DNA of 64,000 nt, taken from contig NC_135715.1 in the NCBI RefSeq assembly GCF_964656455.1, forward strand, positions 36,900,603 through 36,964,602, written 5' to 3'. The notes under the pieces were generated by a model that did no database searches, had not been told where the DNA came from, and saw only the letters and a list, made by a program, of their open reading frames with translations. Position numbers and translations under genes: made by a program. Numbering within the stretch: position 1 is the stretch's first letter; each line of letters opens with the position of its first letter. Source of the stretch: Halichoerus grypus. Taxonomy: Eukaryota > Chordata > Mammalia > Carnivora > Phocidae. Below, in pieces: positions 22,098 to 33,439 of the stretch.

Positions 22098-23135
22098 AAT
22101 ACTTTTAGGGTGTCCTTTATACTTACTTCTATAGTTAACTCTGTAAGTGTTCTTTATTTCATGGTGCTGATTTCAGTTGAATTATTCTTTCAGTAGTTCT
22201 CGAAGAGTAGATCTGCCAACCACATGTCTCTGTCTCTCTCTGTCTCTCTCTCTTTTTGTTTTGTTGATCTTGAGGTCTCTTAATTTCTCCTTCATTTTCA
22301 AAGTATGCTGTCTGGATAAAGATTTCTTTGTTGATAGTCTTTTTCCCTCCACCACTTTGAATATGGTGTCCTTATTGCCTTTTGGCCTCCATGGTTTCTT
22401 GTATATGATGATATCCTTTTTTCTTACTGGCTTTCATATTTTGCTTGTGAAAGGCTTTAAGATTGACCAAAGTGAAGATTGGGTCCTTCGTAGGTCTTTC
22501 CTGGGCATGCATACAGCCCTGCACCTGAGTGTGACTTTCCAGATTCCCAGGAAAATATTATAGCTTTTCAAAGCTCTCTCTGAGAATATCTCATTTCCCA
22601 GCTCTTCCTTTTAAGTTTTGTCCATGCCCTTGATTATACCACCAGGTATCATAATCTCAGTCATCTGCAGTGTTAAACAAACCACTGATTGTTCCCAATA
22701 ACTGCTGTAGGGGTAAGGCATTTCTCAAATGAAGCTCTCTCTAGTCAAGACAAATAACAACAATGCCCAGGGAATGGAGTTGCAAGGCAGGTTAAGAAGT
22801 GGCCGTGCTCTGGAAATAGGAACTTTTAGTAACTCCATACATTATCTGTTTCCTTTGGTAGTTTCAAGGCTGCTGTTTTCACATCCACAGTATTTGCAAA
22901 GTGGTGGGTGGGTGCTGGGAGGAGACTGATTTATAACACTACAAACCTTGTTGTTCCTACTGAGATTTAGCAAGTGTTCTTGAATAAACAGTTCTTAGAT
23001 TTTTTTTAAAAGCTTTTGTTTAATTTTCAGAGTTCTGAAAATGTTGATTTTGATCATTTTTGACATGGTTTTCCTTGCCTTCATGGAGGAATGGGTTATG
23101 GAGGTCTTCATTCCACCATTTTAGCAGTCCCACCA

Positions 23136-25229
23136 ATATTATTTTATTTTAAATCATGAATCTTACCCTATTAACAATCGCTTACCCATCCCTTACACCA
23201 TGAAATAAACAGGCATATTTTATTTTTTGATATCTAAGCCACTATGCAGATTTTTTTTCTAGTCTTCTTTTCCTTACATTCTATCTCCTTCAGACTTGGT
23301 TTTATGAAAGGGGTGCAGGTTTGATAATAACGATAAGGGACTAGTTTAATTTGGGTTCAATGTATACATGTACAGGTTTTTGTTTTTACCTGGGCTAAAG
23401 GCAAGGCACTCCCCTGGACTCATGGATGGTGTTTATTTTGATCTTCTTTTGCACAGAGGCTCAGCTTTAAGGAGGAAGGAATCTCATATTAAACCTCTCA
23501 CCGTATGCGGGTCAAATGCCATTACTGCTATGTTCAGATGGCTATTAAATTTCGGATCATAGCCTATAGAACTTAAACTTTTCTTGAAACCCATTGAGCC
23601 ACTTCCTTAAATTTTGGCACCCTTGTTGTAGCTTTCTTTGATCTCAGAAACACAATGACATTATTATTGATATCTTTACTTCTGTTTAGTATTTGAGCAT
23701 ACGGCACTAGGACAAATGTGTAACCTTACCCTGTAATCCTCCACGTTCCAGACTTCTCCTTTTGGTGGAAATATAATTTTTATTTTCCTGCCCAAATTCA
23801 CTTTAGTAACTGCACATATTTAATGTATATTTAGCTATGTTTGCCTGTAGGAGAATTTATCAGTGACATGACCCCTGACAACCTCTTCAACTTTATTTCC
23901 TAGAAATCACCCTTTTTCATATGTACTTTTCAATACTGTTGTACGGGTTTGGCTATACACTTGTCATTCCCTTTGAAATGTAAAAAACATTTCTTTTTTT
24001 TTTTCCAATTTTTCTTTATCCTTCTAAACTACTCCCTTATGAAGGTTTTGGCAAGCTAGATATAATGGCTTTTTTTCCCCAAAATAATATATTCTTATCT
24101 CTTATTGAGTATAGGAATTGTGCTTAGTTTGTATTTTTGTTTCCAGTACACATCCTCATTTCTAACTTATTTTACACACTGAAAATATGTATTTGCTAAA
24201 TAAACATATCAATGTATCATATAGTATATGAACAGAAAACTAAATAATGATAACATAAAGGAAGATAAAATAGCACAAATTATTGTTCACCTGTAGTTTT
24301 ATATTAGTCACAGAATAAATTAATTAGCTTTATTGAAATTTATTGCTTTATTTTTGTTTGGACAAATTCAATTGTTTAAGTAGCTACTCATTTGAAATAT
24401 ATTCAGATTTGAAGTGATCAAAATATTCTGTACAGAATGTGACTTAATTTAAGAAATCTGACTTTCTAGGATAAAATAAGTGACTATGTGCGTTACAAAA
24501 TCAACTTTAACATTATTAGTAAATTGTTAGGAAAACAATGATCACTTGATTCAGAGAGGATAAATATTTTCACATGAAGTATGTCATTTGCGAGAACAAA
24601 TAACTTTCAGTTCAATTAAGAGCCAGGTAGATGTTTTGTGAAAGGACTAGATTTAGAATTATAGTTTACCTGGGCAGAAAAACATATATCTATTTTGTTT
24701 TATTATTTTTTCCACCATTTAAGTGTAACACATATACTATCAAACATTTTTATAACAAAATAAATATTCTGTAAAATATTTATTTCCAACATCATAGCCT
24801 TATAATTGCTATTATTATGGTATACATTTATCCAGGTTGTAAAATGCAGTATGTGTATTTACATGTATCTACGTCTTAATCAAATGGCACTACTACTAAT
24901 ATTGTAATTTTTCCATCATATGCACTAAAATTTGTTCAAAAGATTTCAATTATTCTACAGCATTACTTTTGTTATTTTTTAATTATTCTCATTTATGTAT
25001 GTATCAAACTGTACTTAATTTATCCCTATAATTGGGTAATTGGGTTATAGCAATTTATGGGAGCAAGTTAATATACATAACTGCTCTGATAAATGTTCAT
25101 TTATGCATATAATTCATATGTCATATTCATATCTGTGTATTGTAATTCTGTATATTTCCCCCAGAAATTTCAAATTTATTAGAGCACTTAATACATGGAC
25201 TGTATTTCATAATGTTGTGATATGTTTAA
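23136..25229. other. Unassigned AT-rich sequence
   Basis: No gene. The stretch 23.35-23.57 kb has an open frame of 64 residues with no family resemblance. The stretch 24.7-25.2 kb may be diverged LINE 3' sequence. It contains one copy of the 29-bp repeat listed separately. Confidence 0.35.
25054..25082 (+). repeat. 29-bp exact direct repeat, copy 1
   Basis: The sequence from TTTATGGGAGC to ATATACATAACT is identical to 26468-26496, 1.4 kb away. The flanks differ at once on both sides. Confidence 0.95.
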
Positions 25230-25420
25230 CCTATTCATATTTATAACACATTTTCTTATTAATGTATTTATTTCCTTAGTAAATAATCTTTCTATAGATT
25301 TGTCAGTTTCATTTCATGTTTCAAAAAGAACTAGTCTATGTTTATCGAATCTACTATTTTATTTTCTTATATATATCTTTGATTCTTATATTGTGAAATT
25401 TTCTTTTCAAGCAACTAATT
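25230..25420 (-). mobile_element. Old L1 ORF2 fragment, antisense
   Basis: The order GATTTGTCAGTTTCATTTCATG, CAAAAAGAACTAGTCT and TATTTTCTTATAT resembles the antisense of old L1 ORF2 just after the endonuclease. It is heavily mutated. Confidence 0.35.
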
Positions 25421-26199
25421 CATAAGTTTTTTTTGTGGGGCAGAGAAGAGTGACTATTGACATTCATGTGATTAAGTTATTCCACCGTGAACATTTAAGA
25501 TATGTCAGCTGGAATGACTTGCCATTGTATTTTGTCTTTTATTAAATAATATGGATTTATTGATCCTTATGCCTATACAATTCAATTTTATTTGTAATTA
25601 AAGCCATGTTTTCACAGTAATCAGTAATTAGATGATCTTTTTACTCTGTTATTTAGACAATAAGTCATTTGAAAATTAGAATATATATCAGATGTTAAAT
25701 AAGTGGTTATTGTATTTAAAATATTGCATTTTATATACTACCAAGTTAAAAAGTTAATTTAGAGCTCTATAAACTTTTGATGTAATTATTTTTATTTAGT
25801 GTCTGTAATTGTTTTCCATGTGTTTAAAAATGCAGATTTAATTTAACAAAGATGTCATTTTTACAGACATATTTAAATTAATTATATGCCTTTTTTAGGA
25901 ATTAACACTGTATACAAATGTATCAAAGCAGTCTATTATATTTAAAGCAAGAAATTTATATTTAGTATGTCATTTCACAAAAAGACACATATAATATGAA
26001 AAAATCTATAGTTATAATTTTTCTGATTACTTTTTTTTAAGTTGTTAAAGAACTTATATCTAATTACTTTTGGAATAACTAATACTCCTCCCTCATTAAA
26101 CACAAGCAATTACACACACAGTGAAGGGAAGAAAGGAAAACTAAAGAAAGAAAATATTACTGTCCATTAGGAACACAATTTTCCACTCCAGAGATAATC
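25421..26199. other. Unassigned AT-rich sequence
   Basis: No gene and no recognised repeat. Confidence 0.4.
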
Positions 26200-26840
26200 A
26201 TTCTAACAGGGGTCTAATATTTCCTTCTGAATTTCCCAGAGATCATCTGTGCAGTTGTGTAAGGATAGCATTTGCATGGATATGTAACTGGTAGTGTGCT
26301 AAATACTATATTCCCTGTTTCCCTCTTGCTTTACTTGACGGCTATTTTTTTTGAAATTTGTTATGATTCATTGACAGGCAGATATGATAGAACTCCATTT
26401 TACTCATAGATCATTATAACACTAACTGGAAGCAATTTAATATACCTAACTTGTCTTACATGTAACTTTTATGGGAGCAAGTTAATATACATAACTAGTC
26501 TTATTGTACATTTTAAACTATTTTATCAGATAATGCTATGATAAATAATATTTTTAATATTTTTTTAATATTTGCAAGTTTATAGGTAAAATACAATTTT
26601 AGACAGTACAAATCAATATTTTTTTCAGTAGATATGGCCACATTTTTCTCCAAAGATTTTTAGTACTTTTTATTGCTACCTGGAATTCATGATAAGGTCT
26701 ATTTTTTCATATGGTCACCAATCCTGTGTTCTTAACGCCTTTATACTTTTCTTCCCAAATAAGTAAAATCTAGGTTTTTCATAATTTTAATTATATTTTT
26801 TTAATTATGAATGAATTTGAGAATCTTTTCAAGTGACTAA
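26200..26840 (-). mobile_element. Old L1 3' region, antisense
   Basis: AATGCTATGATAAATAATATT, CAAATCAATATTTTTTTCAGTAGATATGGCCACATTTTTCTCC and TTAATTATGAATGAATTTGAGAATCTTTTC match in order the antisense of old L1 ORF2 C-terminal/3' UTR text. The copy is degraded. The part below 26.5 kb is less certain. Confidence 0.45.
26468..26496 (+). repeat. 29-bp exact direct repeat, copy 2
   Basis: Identical to 25054-25082. A diverged relative (GGAAGCAATTTAATATACCT) lies immediately upstream at about 26428, so this copy also forms a weak local tandem. Confidence 0.95.
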
Positions 26841-27589
26841 GGAAGGAAAAGCTTTTTTATTTACTTTTCCAAATATATATGTATGAAAAGTTATTTGTTT
26901 ACATATATTGTAAACAATGTGAAATATTATATTGGCAATTAATTTCATCATTTGAAGATTTCTGAATAGATCTATTAGTTACAATGAATTCTCCAGGTAA
27001 TTTTATCAAAAATTATAGATGCTTTATCCAGAAATTTGACACCTCTTTTTAAGACCTATTGTTTGAAGTATGTTTGAATCACTTTTGTAACTTTCAAGAG
27101 TTTACAGTAATTTATTTGTAACATTTAATATTAAATCCAGAATACGTAAGTGACTGACAGTGAGTTTTGTTTAATGACAATTTACAATATAAAGTCATTT
27201 TCCTCAGTCATGGATTGCTTGTATCGAGCTTTTGGCACTCTATCTTGTTTTATTTTATATATATCATGTCAGTTCATCTGGGTTTTGGAGATGAATAACG
27301 TATTTGACCCTCAGTGGGGGACTTTTCACAGCTTAATTTACCTGCATGATGCCACCCTATAGTGAGTGCCGCTAACCACCTATGTGTGACTACATGATTT
27401 GAAAAGTTACTGGCTCCCTTGGGAAGTTTCATTGCATATTTGCTCTTGTATTCCATGGTAGTCCACTTAGAAAATAAGCTATTCTTATTCTGCCTAGTAT
27501 AGATTTTACTCAGTTAAAAATAATCTTTGTGACAGTTTAATCCTACTACAATTCATGACAAAATGAATATGACACATTTACTGTAACTC
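26841..27589. other. Unassigned sequence
   Basis: No gene. A 70-residue frame at 27150-27362 has no recognised motif. Confidence 0.35.
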
Positions 27590-28160
27590 AGATTCTCAGG
27601 AATTTTACTAATGGTCCATTTAATGTTCCACGGCGGTGAGCATTTATACTGCAGGGAAAGTGGCAGCAACAATTAACAATGCAAGCTGTCAGAGTTGACA
27701 GGAGCAGCTTATTTCAGGAAGGCATTTTAGCAGATTTCTTCCATTTATAAACTGGACGCACAAATTCCACGAAATATTATAGCTACACACAACTAAGGCT
27801 AAAATTGCCTATTATAATGTACATGGTAAGACTAATGTCATTCCTGAAGTTTTAATGATACAGTTTGATAGAAGGGCTCGAAGTCGAGGGGGGAAGGGGT
27901 AAACGTGTAGTGCTGTCATTACTTTCAGCAAGGATTTTGATTAAAAATGGCATTTTGTTTTCTGTTTTTTTTTTTTTTTTTTTTTTTCCCCACCAAATTA
28001 GCTATTTCTTCCTCATCATTTAGTGGTAAAAACATTTGTTTGCCTGTAAAGCTCAAGAAGTAATAAAACCGAGAACGGACACTGGGGCTATAAAATAATT
28101 GCCTCCGTGAGCTACTTCTTCATTCCACCTTTGATGTCAGAATTTAACAATTTTGAGGTT
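27590..28160. promoter_or_regulatory. Candidate conserved noncoding element
   Basis: This unique, complex sequence has CpGs (ACGGCGG, AGTCGAGG, ACCGAGAACGG). CTGTCAGAGTTGACAG at 27686-27701 is a perfect inverted pair of TGACAG sites (MEIS/TGIF type). AACAATTAACAATG just upstream has SOX-like AACAAT twice. A T23 run at 27965-27987 interrupts the block. There is no repeat signature and no coding frame. Enhancer function is inferred. Confidence 0.3.
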
Positions 28161-28261
28161 TTTTTTTTCCTTAAAACACATGTTGAAGGATGTAGAACAA
28201 CTGGAACTCTATAATAAATTATGATGCAAATGTAGAATGACACAGAAAATTGGGGGGGAGT

Positions 28262-28345
28262 TGTGCTATTTCATTATACAGTTAACATATACCAACCCTA
28301 TGACCCGCCAATTTCACCATTATATTGTTACCCAAAAGAAGCAAA

Positions 28346-28387
<42 letters not shown>

Positions 28388-28885
28388 GTGTGTGTGTATA
28401 CATACACACCAAGGCTTGTATAATAATCATAGTTACTTTATTTTAATAGTCAAAATCTAGAAACAATCAAGATGTCTATCAATTTTGTTTAGAATGCTTG
28501 CACAAACTATGACATATTCTTAAAATACTCAATCATAAAAAGGAACACTGTCATGCACACAACAACGTGGATAAATCTGGAAAACATAACACTGAGTTAT
28601 AAAAGACTTGCTCTAAAGAACAGATAGTACATGATACTTAGAATTGGCAAAGTTAATCTGTGGTAAAGAAAAATATAATTGCTAGCTGTGGCTTCTGAGG
28701 TTTGAGGAATAGAGATTGATTAAAGAGGCATGAGGGACCTTTCAGGGGTGCTGATAATGTTCTATATCTTGATAAAAGTTGAGCTACAAAAGTGTATGCA
28801 TTTGTCAATCTTCACTGAATAGGTGCTCTTAAGACTTGTACATTTCATTGTATGTAAATTTTACATCAAAGAAAAAAAAAAGAAG
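28262..28885 (+). mobile_element. Old L1 3' end
   Basis: The order CCCTATGACCCGCCAATTTCACC, AAAATCTAGAAACAATCAAGATGTC, AAAAAGGAACACTGTCATGCACACAACAACGTGG and TACATTTCATTGTATGTAAATTTTACATCA followed by AAAG(A)n is the classic 3' end of an old mammalian L1, sense strand, complete to its poly-A. A microsatellite has grown inside it. Confidence 0.75.
28347..28396 (+). repeat. (TTA)n plus (TG)n compound microsatellite
   Basis: About thirteen TTA units run straight into TGTGTGTGTG, inside the L1 3' end. It is likely polymorphic. Confidence 0.95.
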
Positions 28886-28989
28886 GAGAAGAACTATAAC
28901 CATGTATTGAATTCTTGGTATTGATATGCATGCTGAAGCATTTGGGCAGAAATGAACAGATATCTACAACTTACTTTGAAAATAAGTTG

Positions 28990-29056
28990 GACTGATGGAT
29001 TGATAGAGGGATAGATGAGATAGATCGATAAATAGATAGACCGATGATAGATGTGT
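28990..29056 (+). repeat. Imperfect GATA-rich repeat
   Basis: GGATTGATAGAGGGATAGATG and further GATA/GATAGA units, degenerate. Confidence 0.7.
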
Positions 29057-29151
29057 AATAAGGTAATCAGCACAATTCTACTTGTAGAATTTATATGGAG
29101 AGTATAAGGATGTTCACTGTAAAATTGTTTCAGCTATTTTATGATAGATTT

Positions 29152-29196
29152 TATTTTAATAATTTTTATTTTAATAATTTTTATTTTAATAATAAA
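29152..29196 (+). repeat. Three 16-bp minisatellite units
   Basis: TTTTATTTTAATAATT is repeated three times with no mismatch until the last unit. It is short and AT-only. Confidence 0.85.
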
Positions 29197-29199
29197 ATG

Positions 29200-30408
29200 T
29201 TTTTAATAATGAAAAGAAAATATATGGATTCCTTGTGCTAACAGGATATCAGTATTACCTTTATTTTAAATTTGAAACCTAAGAGTGTGATAATAAAATC
29301 ATGAAACCTTTTTTTAATCTTTATTTGTAAAATGAAGAATTTTTCTTGTGTTTCTAATTTTCCCTACATTCTTAGATGTTATTTGTAGATTTTCTAGATT
29401 TTTTTTCTTTTTTTAACTTTCTTTTAGCTCATTTTGAAATACTAATCCATGCTTTGTTTCTGTTTATGGGTGTGTTTTCCAGCATAGTTTCATTTTCTGA
29501 GATATTATTCTAGTTCTCATTCTTTATTTTATTGTTTATGCTGGAAAACATGTTCATTAAAAAATGAACTAAAAAAGTTATTTGTATTTGATCTTATAAC
29601 AGTCCGTTTCTATTACTCATTTTGATGTGATTTTAGTTTTTCTGGTTTTTTAGAAGAAAAAATGAGTTTCAAAACCCTTTAGGGAGTCATGGCATTAGAA
29701 TTTCTCCTTTGGCTATTTTTATAAGATTTCAGAATTTGTGGTCCCTTCCTTTCTCAGACCTCCTAGCTCTCCTCATGTTCCCCACCCTCCCCATGGCTCT
29801 TTTTTCACCGCTTTTTGTAACTTCATGGATCATATTTGGTTCTATCCCCAGCAATTTCTTCATAGTGGAATATGGGATGTGTTCTGGAAATTAGCTGCTG
29901 CTGATTTGTTTTGACAGTTCAGAGTACCTAGACTTTTCAGCACATTCAAATGTTACCATGGACCTTTGCACTCATGTGTAATTGGAGGTAACCCACTATT
30001 AGCTATATAAGTTTGCCTGCTGCACTTTCCTGAGAGTCCATATTGGCTAATCTGAGGTTCCTCTCTTATCAGGTTTGTCTAGCACTCTTGCATCTTCTCT
30101 CCCCTCCACACAAATGTTGATACCATGCCAGTCTTGCTCCATTCTGGTTGGATCCCCATATTTTAATATCCATAGGGAGAGCTTTTCATATACTTTTGTT
30201 GTAGATATTGTCCTTGAGTTTTTGATTTTGCTATTCATGTTGCTCTGACATCTTCCTTTTATTGAGGGATTCAGGAATATTTACCCCTACATTGCAACAG
30301 CTTCCACCACCAGTTTTCTAGCATTGCATCACACTTGACTAAAAAAAAAAGTACTTTTCACTTTCTTATCTAAAAATTAATCTTTTAATAATTTTATATT
30401 TGTGTTTC
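29200..30408. other. Unassigned, possibly old LINE
   Basis: No gene. The texture at 29.3-30.3 kb (T-rich with short open frames on both strands) may be old antisense LINE sequence, but I cannot match it with confidence. Confidence 0.3.
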
Positions 30409-30422
30409 ATTCTATTATTTTT

Positions 30423-30608
30423 TTTAAAGATTTTATTTATTTATTTGACAGAAGATAGCACAAGTAGGCAGAGAGGCAGGCAGAGGGAGAGGGAGAAGCA
30501 GGCTCTCCGCTGAGCAGGGAGCCTGACGCAGGGCTCGATCCCAGGACCCTGGGATCTTGACCTGAGCCAAAGGCAGATGCTTAACAACTGAGCCACCCGG
30601 GCACCCCT
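30423..30608 (-). mobile_element. CAN SINE, antisense
   Basis: TTTAAAGATTTTATTTATTTATTT through GCAGGGAGCCTGACGCAGGG to CAACTGAGCCACCCGGGCACCCC. The target duplication ATTCTATTATTTTT is at 30409-30422 and 30610-30623. Confidence 0.97.
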
Positions 30609-30623
30609 AATTCTATTATTTTT

Positions 30624-31457
30624 AACATTATGTTAGTATAGACTGATATTAATATTTATGTACTTATATTTATTTAATTGATTTAAAATTTTTATTTATC
30701 TTTATATGGAGTTTATTACTGTAATACATTTCTTTACTTGTAAAATTATACATAACTGAACAATAAAATAATTAAAGGTATGCTGCAGCTATAACACCAT
30801 ACATAGAATATAGAAGATATAATACCCCAGGATATTTACTTACAATTTCTATAAATTTTATTATCTTAGCACCAAGTAGACAAAATATGGTTCCTGGAAA
30901 GATTGGTCATGTACCCTGATCAACAGGGAAAATAAAAAACAAAAATATTGCCAAGCTTCCATTTAACTTTATGGCTTATAAATTATGCATAGATTAGTCT
31001 CAATTTATGAGTGATATATTCTATTTCATTTTACCATGACTAATTAATATTTAGTTTTAGTGGTTGACATAAGTTTATTTATTCATTTATTTAATAAACA
31101 TTTACTGAGAACCAACTTTTTCTAAATTGTGTGTATGTATGTGTTTGTGCTTACTTTTTGTTTTGATTTTTGTACTGCCTATAAAATCTATCCCTTAATA
31201 AATAAGAAGCAGCATGTGCAATACTTCTCAGCAACTCATAAGAACTTAAGAACATAGAAAGTCCATACGTATTTAATGTTTATTAATATTAGGATTAATT
31301 CACAAAGTAAAACATAGGAAGTGTTGTGTAGTGCAGTAGGGCATGATGCAATGTGTTCTTTGTCAAAAGCACAGCTTTTTTTTCTAGTCACTGAAAAACA
31401 AAAACTTTGTAGGATGTTACTACATCATATTATATTTTATTTTATATTATATTTTTA
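30624..31457. other. Unassigned; L2/MIR-like trace at 31075-31130
   Basis: AT-rich, no gene. TTTATTCATTTATTTAATAAACATTTACTGAGAACC at about 31078-31113 resembles the reverse of an L2 tail or a MIR start. The remainder is unassigned. Confidence 0.35.
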
Positions 31458-32075
31458 GACTCCACCAAAAAAGCTGTTAGAACTAATGAACAAGGGCGCC
31501 TGGGTGGCTCAGTTGGTTAAGCGACTGCCTTCAGCTCAGGTCATGATCCTGGAGTCCCGGGATCGAGTCCCACATCGGGCTCCCTGCTCAGCAGGGAGTC
31601 TGCTTCTCCCTCTGACCCTCCCCCCTCTTGTGCTCTCTCTCTCTCTCTCCCATTCTCTCTCTCTCAAATAAATAAATAAAATCTTAAAAAAAAAAAAGAA
31701 CTAATGAACAAATAAATTTAGCAAGTTGAGAATACAAAACCAATATACCAAGAAACCAGTTGTGTTTCTATATACTAATAACAAACTACTACCTGAAAAA
31801 GAAAATAAGAAAATAATGTCATTAACAATTGCATCAAAAAGCATAAAATACCAGGAATAAATTTAATCAAGGAGATGAAAGATTTGTACACCGAAAACCA
31901 TTAAGACATTGATGAAAGAAATTAAAGAAGACACAAATAAATGGAAAGATATTAGGTGCTCATGGATTAGAAAAATTAATATTATTAAAATTTCTATACT
32001 ACTCACTGCAATTTATAGATTCAATGCAATCCCTATCAAAATTCCCATGGTATTTTCACAGTAGTTTTTTTTTTT
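31458..32075 (+). mobile_element. L1 ORF2 fragment, sense
   Basis: ACTCCACCAAAAAAGCTGTTAG, then after the SINE AATACAAAACCAATATACCAAGAAACCAGTTGTG, AGGAGATGAAAGATTTGTACACCGAAAACC and TTCAATGCAATCCCTATCAAAATTCCCATGG follow L1 ORF2 in its distal reverse-transcriptase part. It is truncated at both ends and its frame is broken. Confidence 0.85.
31494..31696 (+). mobile_element. Young CAN SINE in the L1
   Basis: Near-consensus from GGCGCCTGGGTGGCTCAGTT to AAATAAATAAATAAAATCTT and A12. The exact 15-bp target duplication AGAACTAATGAACAA is at 31479-31493 and 31697-31711. It is a good candidate for an insertion that is polymorphic or lineage-specific. Confidence 0.98.
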
Positions 32076-32324
32076 TTAAAGCTGCTTTGTTTTTCAAAAT
32101 CTAAATTTCTTCATTAAAATGGGAACATAGATTCAAAAAATAGTGTGAAATTAAAATAATGATATCAGTCAAGCACACTTTAGTGTGATCTAACCTAGTG
32201 TGACAGCCCTCGAAAGAAACTATCACTTTTATCCTACCTTAATAGAAAACACCATTTCCTAACTATAGGAAATATTCCCTTGTATTCTGTGCTGATTAGA
32301 TCTTTTGGTGAACATTACATTCAA

Positions 32325-32418
32325 CATTGGATTCATTTATTCATGCATTCATTCATCTTTTACCTATTTACTGGGTTCAATCTGTGTCAAGTACCATTCT
32401 CTCTTCTAGGGATACATA

Positions 32419-32420
<2 letters not shown>
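32325..32420 (-). mobile_element. L2 3' end, antisense
   Basis: TCATTTATTCATGCATTCATTCATC followed by ACTGGGTTCAATCTGTGTCAAGTACC and CTCTTCTAGGGATACA is the reverse of the L2 tail region. Confidence 0.6.

Positions 32421-32457
<37 letters not shown>
32421..32457 (+). repeat. (TG)n microsatellite
   Basis: About eighteen uninterrupted TG units next to the L2 end. Confidence 0.97.
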
Positions 32458-32461
<4 letters not shown>

Positions 32462-32916
32462 ATATATTTTCATCTAGCCCATTGACAGTGTAATGAGTAG
32501 AGAGTAGATCAGGCTAAGGACTGTAGTAGTAGCAAATATATAAAGGTGCAAACAACAGAAAACAACATATGGCAAGAATTCGGATACCATGGCTTTTTAA
32601 GAATCATGAATTTAGTCAGGGAAGAAAAAGGTTGGTTTTAAAAGTGGTTAAAACCATATCATAAAAGGTGAGTGTCAGTTCTAATTTACTCCCATCTTTA
32701 GATTTGAAAGCCAGAAATACAAGCTACAGCAATAGAGATTATAGGTCAAATGTCTTTTTAGTACATTCCTCTAAAGTCCCAAGGCCAGCTTATCCTCTTG
32801 GGTTAAAAAACAAGAGCTGCTCTTACCAGCATGTTCACCTCTTGGCAAATAAAGAAAGCATCAATGTTTTATCCAGAAATCTAGAACTCAATTTATTAAC
32901 AAATTCACCAGTATTT
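32458..32916. other. Unassigned sequence
   Basis: No gene. A 92-residue frame at 32668-32946 runs into the SINE tail and shows no family resemblance. Confidence 0.4.
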
Positions 32917-33109
32917 TTTTTTTTAAGATTTTATTTATTTATTTAAGAGAGCACAGGAGCGGGGTGGGGGTTGGAGAGAGGCAGAGGGAGAGGGAGAAAC
33001 AAACTTCCCACTGAGCAGAGACCCGGACATGGGCTCGATCCCAGGACCCTGGGATCATGACCTGAGCTGAAGGCAAACACTTAACTGACTGAGCCACCCA
33101 GGAGTCCCC
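32917..33109 (-). mobile_element. CAN SINE, antisense
   Basis: Tail TTTTAAGATTTTATTTATTTATTT, GAGCGGGGTGGGGGTTGG middle, head ACTGAGCCACCCAGGAGTCCCC. The target duplication AAATTCACCAGTATTTTT / AAATTCACTAGTATTTTT differs at one base. Confidence 0.96.
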
Positions 33110-33235
33110 AAATTCACTAGTATTTTTGAGTGCATCTGTCTGTTTGGGGTCAAAGAGTTGATTTAAAATTTTATATTGGGAACTTCAGAGCTACTTCACA
33201 GCTACTTCCATACAGCCTAACCATTACTGTTTCTT

Positions 33236-33435
33236 TTCTTTTTTTTTTTTAAGATTTTATTTATTTATTTGAGAGAGAGAGAGGGAGAGTACAAGGGGAG
33301 AGTGAGAGGGAGAAGCATACTCCCTGCTGAGCAGAGAGCCCAATGCGGGGCTCGATGCGGGCTCGATCCCAGGACCCTGAGATCATGACCTGAGCTGAAG
33401 GCAGATGCTTAATCAACTGAGCCACCCAGGCTCCC
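33236..33435 (-). mobile_element. CAN SINE, antisense, with internal duplication
   Basis: A typical antisense copy next to the previous one (about 130 bp gap). GCGGGGCTCGAT is partly repeated as GCGGGCTCGAT, lengthening the tRNA-related part by about 11 bases. The diverged target repeat CCATTACTGTTTCTTTT / CAATTATTGTTTCTAAC supports insertion. Confidence 0.95.
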
Positions 33436-33439
33436 CACA

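Larger units (their letters stand above)
18670..23135 (-). mobile_element. Old L1 (L1M-type), antisense, long remnant
   Basis: Read on the minus strand, this is a LINE-1 with about 4.1 kb of its own sequence. The 3' UTR (AATTTATTGAGATAGAAATC) is at the low-coordinate end. Coding remnants follow toward higher coordinates. A 66-residue frame at 19935-20135 aligns by eye with the start of the ORF2 reverse-transcriptase part (MDKFLERNIIPKLTDKEI). A frame at 20471-20671 aligns with the linker after the endonuclease (KAVLRGKFIDVKAYSSKEK). The endonuclease remnant reaches about 21.6 kb and a 5' UTR-like part ends near 23.13 kb. Much of the reverse-transcriptase region is deleted near 19.72-19.80 kb. 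Stops and frameshifts are frequent, so it is inactive. Confidence 0.8.

Noticed and set aside
22177..22563. 128-residue frame on the plus strand
   Set aside because: It is the antisense strand of the old L1; the T-rich hydrophobic product is a by-product of repeat sequence.
28347..28460. Poly-leucine or poly-isoleucine coding tract
   Set aside because: It is a (TTA)n microsatellite translated in two frames.
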